The translations under genes were made by a program, and so were the position numbers. This document shows positions 53,008 through 62,836 of a DNA stretch of 64,000 nucleotides, one piece after another (the stretch's first letter is position 1; every line of letters begins with the position of its first letter). This stretch comes from Rachicladosporium sp. CCFEE 5018 (taxonomy: Eukaryota > Ascomycota > Dothideomycetes > Cladosporiales > Cladosporiaceae): positions 1,040,437 through 1,104,436 of the forward strand of contig KZ111151.1 of NCBI GenBank assembly GCA_002077045.2, in the 5' to 3' direction. The notes below the pieces were generated by a model that was given only the letters and a program-made list of their open reading frames with translations, was not told the origin of the DNA and made no database searches.

Positions 53008-55132
53008 TACTCGATGCTTTCACTTGACCCACTTACCTACTCACATGGTGCGATGATATTACGACCCGTTCTTTACGCTTCTTTCCTGGACAGGACATAC
53101 ACTGTCTGCTTTGCTTAGACATGGGAGAGGACTGGTCTGTACGATGCGATATACCCGGATGTACTTGTTTGCGGCGCTTGTGCATGGTCACTGAGCACTG
53201 GATGAGAGAGGAGAAAAGTTACTGGCGCTTACACTGTAGATGACTGGGATGGTAGCATCAGAACTGCTGGCGTTGAGCAACGGGCTCGATGGTGACCCGA
53301 ATCGTGATGTACGCCTTAGTTGCCGTGCTGGATGGCGCTCTGTGTATGATTAGGCACGATTGGCATCTTAGTGCCGTATGGATGAAAGTACGACGCGATG
53401 TCGTTCAAGGTCCTCCGTCCCCTACACCTCGCATTGCCATAGATCCTGCGCTTCATAATGGTCACGTGTTGATCATATGCCCTTATCTGCTCAATTCATC
53501 TGTCTACATTGCGCCAACCACGGCGCTCAGCCCTCGCTACTGCACACTCATCAAAGAATCCGTCAACCTGAGGCAGCCAATCCCATCCGCAAGCCCTCCA
53601 AGCCACCCTGCACCTCGCCTCGTGTCTCCTGCAAGCCCCCAGCGCCTGGGCAAGGTACTCACCCGACGTACCACCGAGCAAGTATCACCGTGGCTGCGGG
53701 CTGGACGCGCAGCCGCCCGTGTCGCGGCCTTCTACGTGACGCACCGTCGTGATCGGCCGCTCGTACTATATGTACGTATAAGCTCTACCATCATCCATGC
53801 ACAAGCGAGGATGTGCGGATCGCAGACACGTCGACAGGTGTCGATCACACCGTTGACGTTCCGGCACTTGTGTGCTGGGATTCTTGGGTGGATAACCGTG
53901 TGGTGAGACAGACGGATGGTGCTGCGGGCGAAGGCTTTGACAGCGTCTGCCTGGTCGGAGGTTGGTTGCGAGACAGGCTCTCGTGTGACGGAGTTTGGAA
54001 TGGGCTACTCTATCACCGGCGATCCTTGCCTTGGCGGGCGGTTGATCCTGCAGTCAGGCCACTACGATACTGAGGCATACGAAGTCTCACGAGTGTCTCC
54101 GCAGCCTTCGACTCATCCTCTCACGGTCGGAGATGTGCCTTCCGGAACATTGCTAGAAGGTCGTATATCGATCGATGATGAACCACACAGCGACCAATGC
54201 CTCCAGCACCAAAGATTTCGATACGCGCCACCCATTCAACGATTGACCTTAATGATCGACAGCACTGTAGTGCTTACAGCAACCACACTTTCCGCCCCAC
54301 CCGTATCTTCCTTGCCAAGTCCACTCTAAACGCCCTGCGCAGCAGGCATGGCATTCCCAAGTGGCGAACAAACCCGATGGCAGCGCTCCAGACTCCTTCC
54401 GTCTCACCCAGCACATGCACAATGCCGTCCACCAACATTTTGGCGCGACCGATTGATTAGCTCAACTCACTGGTCGCGATCGTTCTACCACACCCGCTGG
54501 CGTGCATGAAAGATGTGCAGCCCAGCAGTCGAACACGGGAAAGCCGCCATGCATTGCATCGGGAGATCCAAGAGCTCTGACGCAAGTAGTCTGAAGTGTC
54601 ACGCCGCTACCCGGCCGCTTCATGCATGCAGACAGGCAAGATGAGCTGACTCGAAGTGTGTCAGGTGAGTCTTGCGGAGCTGGTGCCGTGGTGAGCTGAC
54701 TGCATGCAGAAAGTACAGTGTAAGAGGTGGAGCGCTGCTTGAATGGAGAGAACAGATGGATGCACGTGACGTGATGAGAGCGGACTTTTAACTTGTGACG
54801 GGAGAGACGCCTAGGTGTTGATCGGTCGTACTATGCATGCGTGTCTCTGATATACCGTAGGTACCGCGATGTACCAAGACCACTGTACCGCCCTGGCCCC
54901 GGGCAACGTTCATGGCTGTTTATACCCGCTCGCTGGTAAGGCCGGGTAACCGCACAAGTATGGCACCACAGCCCGTCCACACCCGTCATACCCGTGCTGC
55001 TCCCAGTGAACTCTATGATAGACGACAGTCCAAGTCCGTGGCACTGCGCTCCAAGACCCAATGTCACTGCTTGCATGATCCCATCCCCACCCCAATGCTC
55101 CGTCCACCCAACACCGCCCAAGGCACTAAACC
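53008..55132. other. 2.1-kb intergenic stretch without a recognised gene
   Basis: Open frames up to 205 codons (53289-53906) have no domain character. TGCATGCAG occurs near 54626 and again near 54702 next to GAGCTGACT, a short imperfect direct repeat. Nothing else was recognised. Confidence 0.4.
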
Positions 55133-57703
55133 CTACCTCATCCTCAGCGGCGCCGGCATGGCAGGCTTCACTTTCACAACCCCAGCAGTACCCACAGGCT
55201 GCGCATGCTGTATGAAGTGGTGCCTCAAGGCATCGTTGGCGCTCACTCTCCTCGTAGGGTCAAGCTGCAAGCACTTCTCCAACAGATCCACAAAAGCATA
55301 CAGCTCTTTCAGATCTGCCGCACTCATACCCTTAGCATTAGCCGTAAGCCGTGCACGTAGATCCTTCCCCGACCCGGTCTTGATGAAATTCATCTGCCGC
55401 ATGTTCGTCTTGCCCGTGATCTTATCGCGCTCCTGTGACACGAAGATGAAGTCTGGGTCGCCGCCGACGAAGTGCTTGTCGCCCAGAGTTGAGCGCAATA
55501 GCATGCGTTTCGGGAACTTGCCGCGGCATTCTTGGATGGAGCGAAGCATTTGGTTGTTGTCGGAGCCGGCGAAGAGGATGCGGCCTGTGTAGAGTTCGAA
55601 AAGCGTGCAGCCGATGGACCACATGTCGATCGCGTAGTCGAATGGGATGCCGAGAATCACTTCCGGTGCGCGGTAGAATCGAGAGACGAGGTATGGTGTA
55701 ATCTCGGCGTCTTGTGCTTTGGCGGCTGTGCCCAGATCGCAGATCTTAAGGCGACTGCGTTCGTGATTGACGAGGATGTTATCAGGCTTGAGGTCCGCGT
55801 GGAGGACTTCGCATCGTTTAAGGTGACTTAGTGCGAGGAACATCTGCTGGGCGTAGGCACGGATGGCCTTGAGCTTGAGACCAACGTTCCGGCCAAACTT
55901 CTTCAGCACTTCACGCAGATCTGCGCTCAGATTCTCGAACACCAGGCATAGATGACCCTTGTGATCGAAGTTGCGGTGCAGTCGGATGATGTGCTTCTTG
56001 TCCTCGGTGTCTGCTGCATTCAGCGTGCTGAGCATCTCCATCTCTTTCGTGCCAGCCTTGTACATGGTCTCGTTGTTGCATGCGATCTTGACTGCAACGT
56101 CTTTATCTGTCTTCGTGTCTTTGGCGCGGACCACAGTCGCAAAAGTTCCCTTGCCGATCTGCTGCTGCACCACATAGCGACCATCTAGAATCTCGCCGAG
56201 AATGATGCGGTAGTGACCATCAGGATAGTCCCAGTTGTCCAGCAGGTTCTGATCCAGTGTCCGTGCCTCGCCGACAGCTGCCACTTTTGGTGCCACCGTA
56301 GTCTCTGCGAACATGTCTTCGTCCTCATCGTCAGCGAACATATCGAATTCCTTCTTGGACGGTGCCGCAGTCGCCCGTGCCTCTTGCTGGACTGCTGTTA
56401 TGGACACCTGGACATCCGATAGCTTGCTAGGCTGCACCTTGTGATCTGGGCGGTCTTCTTGCATGTCCATATTCGGATCGTTGTCAGCAGCGGAAGGTCC
56501 TTCCTCCTCATCTCCTGAGCCATCTCCTTGCTTACGGTTGGCGAGTTCTTCGTCATCGGCCACGGCGAACTCTGCAGGCGAGCCAGGGCTGTGAGGAGTC
56601 CGAGGAGAGTCCATTGATGCTGGCGCTGGGTAGGCATCAGCATTTGTAGCGCATGTAAGAATAGGGTGCGACTTACGTGAAGCTTGTACCGACGGAGGAC
56701 CACTGCTATCATGATGAGGTGTACTCGGCGCTGAGATCGCGCTTTGTTCCAGCGCCTGTACTAGCAATGGCGTCTGCTGAGTCTTGTACTTAGCCTTGAT
56801 TGCTTCTCGCTTCATCCGACGCTGCTCGATCAGGTCGTCTTCTGAAAGCTTGGGCTTGGGCTCCGAAATTACGTCCACGACGAGACCGTCTGCCTTTACC
56901 TCAGCCCTGCAAGAGATTGTAAGCGTGTGCGTAGGCATCGTTTGACGAAGTGGTACGTACCCTCGTGCTGTGTTTGACATAGTGGCCGACGCGGGCTTGT
57001 CCTTGCTTGAGGATTCAGTAAAACCATTGCCTTTTATTACAGATACTGAGCTTGCAGGTGCAGCAGAGGTACTTTCCTTGTCAGGTCGACCACCGCGATT
57101 GCTGCTGACAGTGGTGGCAGGCTTCCGATAAGGTGATCGGCTTCGGGCACGGCCATTCTGGACTGTTCGATCGGCTGGTGCCCAAGGTCCAGTTGGCGGA
57201 CGCGAGGAAAGTCCATTTGTCTTTGTCGCCGGGAGCGTCGACTTACGATCAACAGACTGATCTTCGTAGTGGACCTTGAAACGCCTGGGGTCTGAGTTGG
57301 CCTTAGTTGTGTAGTGGTCGACACCTCGTGGCCGCTTCTCGCCAGTTCTAACAGCACCTCCTCGGCGTGGCGATGGGGATCGTGAGCGAAGCCTGTCATT
57401 CAGGCCTCGTCGCGGAGGTGGCGATGGCGAGCGTGAAAGAGAGCCAGACCGAGAACGCGAGGAGGATTGCGACCGACGCTGAGCCCGATATGGCGATCTC
57501 GATCGTCCAGCTCGGTACGACGATTTAGCCATAGTCTCCCGAGCACTGTCGATGTGCGGAGTCCGAGATGAAGCACCGCTTGGCAGTCTGGTCGAATTGT
57601 TAACCACGCCGTGTCTTGCAGGATGTGTTGATGGCTTAGTTGCCTTCTCCTCGTCCCCGCTGTTGATCTCGCCTTCCGACAGCGAAGCGGCTACTGGGCT
57701 CAT
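55133..57703 (-). CDS. PRP4: Prp4-type pre-mRNA splicing kinase
   Basis: 856 residues if read without introns. The first 230 residues are Arg/Ser-rich (SRSPYRAQRRSQSSSRSRSG, RSPSPPPRRGLNDRLRSRSP), a splicing-factor RS domain. Two acidic regions follow, then the kinase domain (about 500-850): YPDGHYRIILGEILDGRYVV, GKGTFATVV, AVKIACNNE, HADLKPDNILVN (HAD in place of HRD), KICDLGTAA and YLVSRFYRAPEVILGIPFDY. This is the Prp4K/PRPF4B pattern, which phosphorylates Prp6/Prp31-type tri-snRNP proteins. Three segments look like introns of length 3n without stops: 57163-57246 (84 nt, GTAAGT), 56907-56960 (54 nt, GTACGT...TTGCAG) and 56626-56676 (51 nt, GTAAGT...ACCCAG). If all are removed the protein has 793 residues. 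The kinase domain is unaffected. Confidence 0.9.
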   Translation of the reverse strand: MSPVAASLSEGEINSGDEEKATKPSTHPARHGVVNNSTRLPSGASSRTPHIDSARETMAKSSYRAGRSRSPYRAQRRSQSSSRSRSGSLSRSPSPPPRRGLNDRLRSRSPSPRRGGAVRTGEKRPRGVDHYTTKANSDPRRFKVHYEDQSVDRKSTLPATKTNGLSSRPPTGPWAPADRTVQNGRARSRSPYRKPATTVSSNRGGRPDKESTSAAPASSVSVIKGNGFTESSSKDKPASATMSNTARGYVPLRQTMPTHTLTISCRAEVKADGLVVDVISEPKPKLSEDDLIEQRRMKREAIKAKYKTQQTPLLVQALEQSAISAPSTPHHDSSGPPSVQASRKSHPILTCATNADAYPAPASMDSPRTPHSPGSPAEFAVADDEELANRKQGDGSGDEEEGPSAADNDPNMDMQEDRPDHKVQPSKLSDVQVSITAVQQEARATAAPSKKEFDMFADDEDEDMFAETTVAPKVAAVGEARTLDQNLLDNWDYPDGHYRIILGEILDGRYVVQQQIGKGTFATVVRAKDTKTDKDVAVKIACNNETMYKAGTKEMEMLSTLNAADTEDKKHIIRLHRNFDHKGHLCLVFENLSADLREVLKKFGRNVGLKLKAIRAYAQQMFLALSHLKRCEVLHADLKPDNILVNHERSRLKICDLGTAAKAQDAEITPYLVSRFYRAPEVILGIPFDYAIDMWSIGCTLFELYTGRILFAGSDNNQMLRSIQECRGKFPKRMLLRSTLGDKHFVGGDPDFIFVSQERDKITGKTNMRQMNFIKTGSGKDLRARLTANAKGMSAADLKELYAFVDLLEKCLQLDPTRRVSANDALRHHFIQHAQPVGTAGVVKVKPAMPAPLRMR

Positions 57704-58610
57704 CTTGCCGGCTGATGCGTGTGATTCCGCCAGACAAGGCCCTGCTCGAGTAGGTTGAATATGAGTTAGCGAAGGGTTCTATTGAAAGCTTTCGTGTGCT
57801 CTGCTGGTTCGCGGGAACCAGTGTGGAAGTAGTCCTCACAGGCTAATATCTGCTGCGCTCCCTGGGGATGCGTGCGTGCTGATGGGAAGTTTGCGACTGC
57901 TACTCGGATGATCTCTTGCTTTTACGAAGGTGCAGTCGTTTGTACCCGGTGTCACTTCACCCAAGTCAAGTCGGAGCGAGAAGCGGCAAGTGGCGGGACG
58001 GGATGAGCCGCGCTTCGCTGATGCCTGAGGCAACTCATCATGCCTACTCTGTTCATCTACAACCCAACCGCTACCTCTAAAGTACCACCATCTTCCTCTG
58101 CCTTCACAGCGTGACGACCATGAGAGTATCAAGCTTCCCACAACCGATGGATTCCCACGTTCAGCCGGCGGCCTTTCGATGGGGCTGAACAATGAGACGC
58201 TGGACCTGGTTCGCCAACTTTCTTGCGACGCGCCACGAGCATCAGAAGAGTCCATTGATGGACTATACAGAGTCATGCAAGCCAATTCTGGCCAGTTCTG
58301 CTATTCTTGTTGCATGTTGTAGCCTCGGTCCACGATGTGCGACCATCCCCCTGGAGTCAATTGGACCATGAAACGCGCTCTTGGCCATGAGGAAACACGG
58401 GGATGTTTCATACTTGGCCAAATCCGACTCATCGACTACAGCGCCTCCCAACCTGCAACGAAGCCCAAACATCCATCACGTAGATAATAGCCGTGACTTG
58501 ATACGAATGACCTTCTTGATTCATGTCTACTGATTCATGGCGATGGCGTGCTGTTGCATCTCCAGGCACGCCACATGGAGGCATAGGTATAAGATCAAGT
58601 CAACGTAGAC
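57704..58610. other. Intergenic
   Basis: Divergent upstream regions of the Prp4 kinase gene and the Gly-rich gene. No gene was recognised. Confidence 0.4.
58588..58593 (+). promoter_or_regulatory. Possible TATA box of the Gly-rich gene
   Basis: TATAAG only 18-23 bases before the ATG at 58611. If it is used, transcription would start at or after that ATG, which then could not be the start codon. Confidence 0.35.
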
Positions 58611-60065
58611 ATGTCGATTTCTTTCTGTATCAATTCATTCACACAGTGCTGCGCACCACTTCTCTCGCTTCTTCCATCTCACTCAGGTCCGGCATCTGCA
58701 TCTATACATCCTCCTTACCAACACTGTCACTACCCGAAAGAACCTCGACCCAACAATAACACCCTCGTCAAGAAGGGAATCACAGCCTTCTCGCTGTTCG
58801 TGGCCCTTGCCATCGCCGCTCCACTCCCAGGCGCTCCGGGTGGGTACGGCTCCTCAAGCAGCTCAGGAAGCACCGCCAGCGCAGAGTCCGGCAGCGGCTC
58901 AGCAGCAAGCGGCACCTACGGTGGCGGCGAAGGAGGTGCATCCGGTGCTGGCAACGGCGCTGCTTCCGCACCTAGCGGCGGCGCAGAAGCCGGTGCTGTC
59001 GAAGGCGGCCCTGCGTCTGGAAGCGCCGGTGCCGGTGCAGGTGCCAGTGCCAGCGCAGGTGGAAGCCCTGGCGGCTCTGCGTCTGGTGGCCTAGGCGGCC
59101 TCCTCGGCGGCCTTGGTGGCTCTGGAGGAGCTGGCGCTGGAGCATCAGGCGGTCTAGGCGGTCTTCTCGGCGGTCTCAGCGGTGGTGGCTCTGCTGGCGC
59201 TGGCGCTGGCGCCGGTGGCTCAGCGTCAGGAGGTCTGGGAGGTCTTCTCGGCGGCCTTGGCGGTGGTGCTCACGGTGGCGCTCACGGTGGCGGTAGTGCT
59301 CACGGCGGCGGCAGCGCTTCCGGAGGCGCTGGTGGCCTCGGCGGCCTTCTCGGCGGTCTCGGTGGCGGTGCTGGAGCTTCAGGTGGGGCCGGAGCATCTG
59401 CTGGTCTTGGTGGGCTGCTAGGCGGCCTCGGTGGTGGTGCTGGCGGAGGCGCATCTGGAGGCGCTTCCGGCTCAGGTGGACTTGGTGGTCTGCTTGGTGG
59501 TCTGGGTGGCGGTGCTGGTGGCAACGCTGCTGGTGGGCTTGGCCTCGGTGGCTCGATTGGCGGTGGTGCAGGGGCTGGCATCGGTGGAGGTGCTGGCGGT
59601 AACGCTACGGCTGGCGGTGTAGGCGGCGCTGCCGGAGGCGCTGGCGGTGTAGGTGCAGGAGGTGCTGGAGGTGCCGCTGGAGGGGCTGGCGGAGCCGAAG
59701 GTGGTGCAGCTAGCGGTGCTGGCGGCTATGGTGGTGCCTCAGGAGGTGCCGAGGGTGGTGCGTCTGGCAGCGCTGCTGGTGGTGTCGAGGGCGGCGCTGA
59801 GGGTGGTGCAAGCGGTGGTGCATCAGCTGGCGCTGAAGGTGGAGCATCCGGTGGAGCTGAAGGAGGTGCCGAGGGCGGTGCATAGGGTGGTGCAGAGGGT
59901 GGTGCTGGTGCTGAGGGTGGTGCTGAGGGAGGCGACTCGAGCGACTCTGGAGCTGCTGCCGGTGGCTCAGACTCCGGCTCCGCTGGTGGATACGGTGGCT
60001 CGTCTGACAGTGGCGCGCCACCCGCCAGTGGTGCATCGGAGACGAGCCCTGGAGCCTCTTACTAG
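58611..60065 (+). CDS. Gly/Ala/Ser-rich repetitive protein with an internal TAG
   Basis: The frame runs from 58611 to TAG at 59883-59885 (424 residues) and then stays open, with the same Gly/Ala/Glu composition, for 59 more codons to TAG at 60063-60065. The repeat at the stop is Gly-Gly-Ala-Glu, so the TAG replaces an expected GAG. A hydrophobic segment (KKGITAFSLFVALAIAAPLP) looks like a signal peptide but starts near residue 53, with no ATG directly before it. The central region has six copies of GLGGLLGGL separated by Gly/Ala/Ser spacers; the rest is Gly-Gly-Ala/Glu. Likely a secreted or wall-associated structural protein. The start and the nature of the stop (mutation, error or readthrough) are unresolved. 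Confidence 0.65.
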
Positions 60066-60293
60066 AGAGCTCTCGTGGCCACCTCTTCAATCCGTCCGAT
60101 GAAACAGCTAATGTAGCGGAAAGCTGATGGCTGGGCCCGTTGGCAGCCACTCTTTTGAAAGCATGTATAATAGAGATGAAAATTTATTGCAGTCGCATCA
60201 TGCTTCCGAGTCACAGAACAGATTCCCATCGTGATGCTTCTTGCTTCATGCTTGCACTGGTGATCTCATTGGCACGTCTCAATCCCCCATCAA

Positions 60294-60798
60294 CTACAAC
60301 AAACCTTTCTCCCTCGCCTTAGCCAGTCGAGCATAGATCGCCAGCGTCTTCACAGAATCCAACATCTCCAGAACCCTTGTCACTTTCCTCCCTTCCTCAT
60401 CGAACGTCAACACAAACATATACTCGTTATCATATGGCTCCCCATCAACAGACGTAGCCGTCAACGTAGTATGGAACCAGGCTCGTCGGTCTTCGACGGA
60501 GGCGAAGTAGTCGTGCATCTCCATCTTCGCGCCTCCAGGTCAGTGGTTGCATGGGGGGACCCGATAGTGCTCGAGGGAGGGAGCACACCTTTACGTCGTT
60601 CATCGCGCGTTCGACGCCAGTGAAATACGATCGGAACTGCTCGTTGTTTTTCGATGATCGCTTCAGTGAAGCGGGAAGCATGTCGTGAATGCATTCGGGT
60701 GCTCGCAGAGCCATGATAGGATCAGTCTTCCATGTTGCAAAGGCTGCGAGGAAATCGTTGGACGTCTCGCGCATGGCGGTGGCGACGTCCGACGACAT
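60294..60798 (-). CDS. NTF2/SnoaL-like domain protein
   Basis: 146 residues in two exons: 60798-60589 and 60524-60294 (64-nt intron, GTGTGC to GCGAAG, phase 0). The N-terminus (MSSDVATAMRETSNDFLAAF) is helical, then WKTDPIMALRAPECIHDMLP and YFTGVERAMNDV are typical of the cone-shaped NTF2-like fold. The second exon gives MEMHDYFASVEDRRAWFHTT and NEYMFVLTFDEEGRKVTRVL, the beta-sheet that carries the pocket. Fungal proteins of this type are often annotated as SnoaL-like or as small hydrolase/isomerase relatives; no catalytic residue set can be assigned here. Substrate and role unknown. Both exons are needed for the fold. Confidence 0.8.
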
Positions 60799-61217
60799 GT
60801 TGGGTAGATGAGGTGAATGAGATGAGATCAGTGAGACGAGGTTGACTCGTCGTTGAAAAATAGAGACTGACTTGTACAGTAGAAGACAGCCAAAATGATC
60901 TTAGAAAGGCTAGATACTTAACACCGTTGGTACCACCGCTATCTCCGCAAGCCAACATTGGATTCGAAGGCCATGTCAGGTGACTGGAAACGTCGCCTAT
61001 CAAGTCGCGCGAAGAATCGTCCTTGGAGCAGATGTATGTCGCAGAGCATCGCAAAGCAACCCATAGCAAGCAATCCGATCGGTGGATGAGCTCCACAAAA
61101 ATGCCTAGATCAGAGTCGGAGAGCAGAGCAGACAAGTCGAGTGGCATGGAAGTGAGCCTTATGATGTGAGATCAAAGACTTACCGCACTTGCTACCTCTC
61201 CGCTCCACATTGCCATC
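60799..61217. other. Intergenic
   Basis: Between the NTF2-like gene and the 3' end of the deaminase gene. No gene recognised. Confidence 0.4.
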
Positions 61218-62836
61218 TCACCCATCCTTTCCCTCCTCCCACATCTTCCTCTTCAACATCAACACCTCATGCTTCGTCACAAACATGCCGCCCTCGGCGC
61301 CGTCCTCAGCGCTCCCATCACCCTCCAGAGCAGCCATTAACTTTGCGACTTTTCCGCCCTCCCACTCTCCAGCGTCATTAGTCCAGAAGACTCGCCTGAT
61401 GCCCACAGCGTGCATGTACGATATGCAGCGGTAGCACGGGCGGGAGGCGCGGATGCAATTGCGGATGTCGGTGTCGAGTGCCGAAGAGAGTTTTAGAGCA
61501 GGTGATGCGGATGCGAAGGAGTGAGTGAGCTCATCGTGCAAAGAGCCGGTCATGCTTGCAAGGCTAGCACTGGAGGACGAAGTGGATGGCGCGCGGGACA
61601 GCGGTGGAGTGTCGTTATCAGTCGCTAGATCTGGTACTGCCACTGGTAAAAGCGCAGGAACCTTCGTCTCGCGCGGCTGGTAGTGCTGGCGGCGTCCGAG
61701 TCTCGTAACGTACAGATCCGCGCCATTGAGTCGCGGGTGCTTCTTCCGATCGTTGGCATTGCTCTTCGACTTGGCGGTTTGGCCAGTGGGCATAAGGATG
61801 TGCTGCGCCTGGAGCTCCTCATTTCGCATCTTGCCAGACTGTATGATGTTAGTGGAGTCCAATGGCTGACAGTATCCGGACACGAACCCGTTTGTAGTCC
61901 TTCTCGAACTTAATGCCCTTGACCTGCCCTACTACGGCCTTTGCAGCGCGGCCACCGTTAAGCTCATGATCATTATCGTTGCTTCGTGTGTTACCATCCT
62001 CTTCCGTTGACTTAGACACAGATCGCGTTCGCTGCAGCCTCAAATCCTCGTGATGAACATTGCCCTCGTACTGATACCCCTGGTGGTACTGGTACTTCCC
62101 ACCCAGCCTCCCCTGTTGTTCCCGTTTCTTCACCTGCCCTTTCTGATGTTTCTCTCCACCCAGGGAAGCCTGAAACGCCCGACCCTTCTCCTCGCAGCCC
62201 AGCACGTCCTCCAGCTCCTCCAACTGGAACCCATTGCCCCTCCCCTTGTACTCGCCCTTGACCATATCCAGATGCGGCACCTTCAAAACCGCACTCTTGA
62301 ACTTGCCACTTGCCACGACCGGTCGACGCGGCGCTGCAGATGCGGTTGACGTAGCTGGCGAGCGCAGCGTCTCGTAGTCGCGCTTTCCGTTTATCAGCAC
62401 GCGGTAGTTTGAAGCACGGTTTTTCGCGGGAGAAGATGCTGGAGGCCAGCTTGGAAGACGCAGAGAGGGCGGAGTGGATGGCCATCATCTCGGAGTGCAT
62501 GGTGAGGGGCTCGTTGGCGCGGTGGCCGGCGCCGTTGGAGGTGGACTCGAATGCGTGGAAAGTCTGCTGCTGAGACTGCGAGCGCGGCTTCTTTTTCTCT
62601 TCTCTCTCCTTACGCTTCTTCAGCTTGTCCTTCAGCTCCTGCATAGCCGCACTGGACAGAACACTGCCTGCGACGCGGCCGTGCTTCAGAGCGCCGCCAT
62701 CGAAGCCGGAGCGGTAGTCGTTGTAGCCCTGACCGATAACCTTGCCGCCTCGCACGATGACGCAGCCATGGCGGTAGTGGAGCGGCGACTTGGCGGCCTG
62801 CTCGAGGGAACTCGTGAGGTAGTTGTCGGTCTTCAT
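61218..62836 (-). CDS. Cytidine/deoxycytidylate deaminase-domain protein, frame change unresolved
   Basis: Fungal zinc deaminase-fold protein. The first exon begins MKTDNYLTSSLEQAAKSPLH, with LHYRHGCVIVRGGKVIGQGY and GFDGGALKHGR. The zinc ligand and catalytic Glu are in MHSEMMAIHSAL. A long charged insertion follows. The last exon (61838-61218) has the PCxxC pair in RASRPCYRCISYMHAVGIRR, then VFWTNDAGEWEGGK. A clear 49-nt intron (61839-61887, branch CTAAC) joins the insertion to the last exon. The first frame (open 62836-62012) and the second (62400-61888) overlap and differ. CFKLPRADKRKARLRDAALA in the first frame matches my memory of relatives, so the change must lie between about 62330 and 62150, by an intron I cannot place or a one-base error. 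Substrate unknown. Confidence 0.8.

Noticed and set aside
53289..53906. 205-codon plus-strand frame
   Set aside because: No domain and overlaps other frames of equal quality; likely chance in GC-rich DNA.
59176..59581. Pro/Arg-rich minus-strand frames opposite the Gly-rich repeat
   Set aside because: Poly-Pro and poly-Arg/His products are expected mirrors of Gly/Ala codon repeats.
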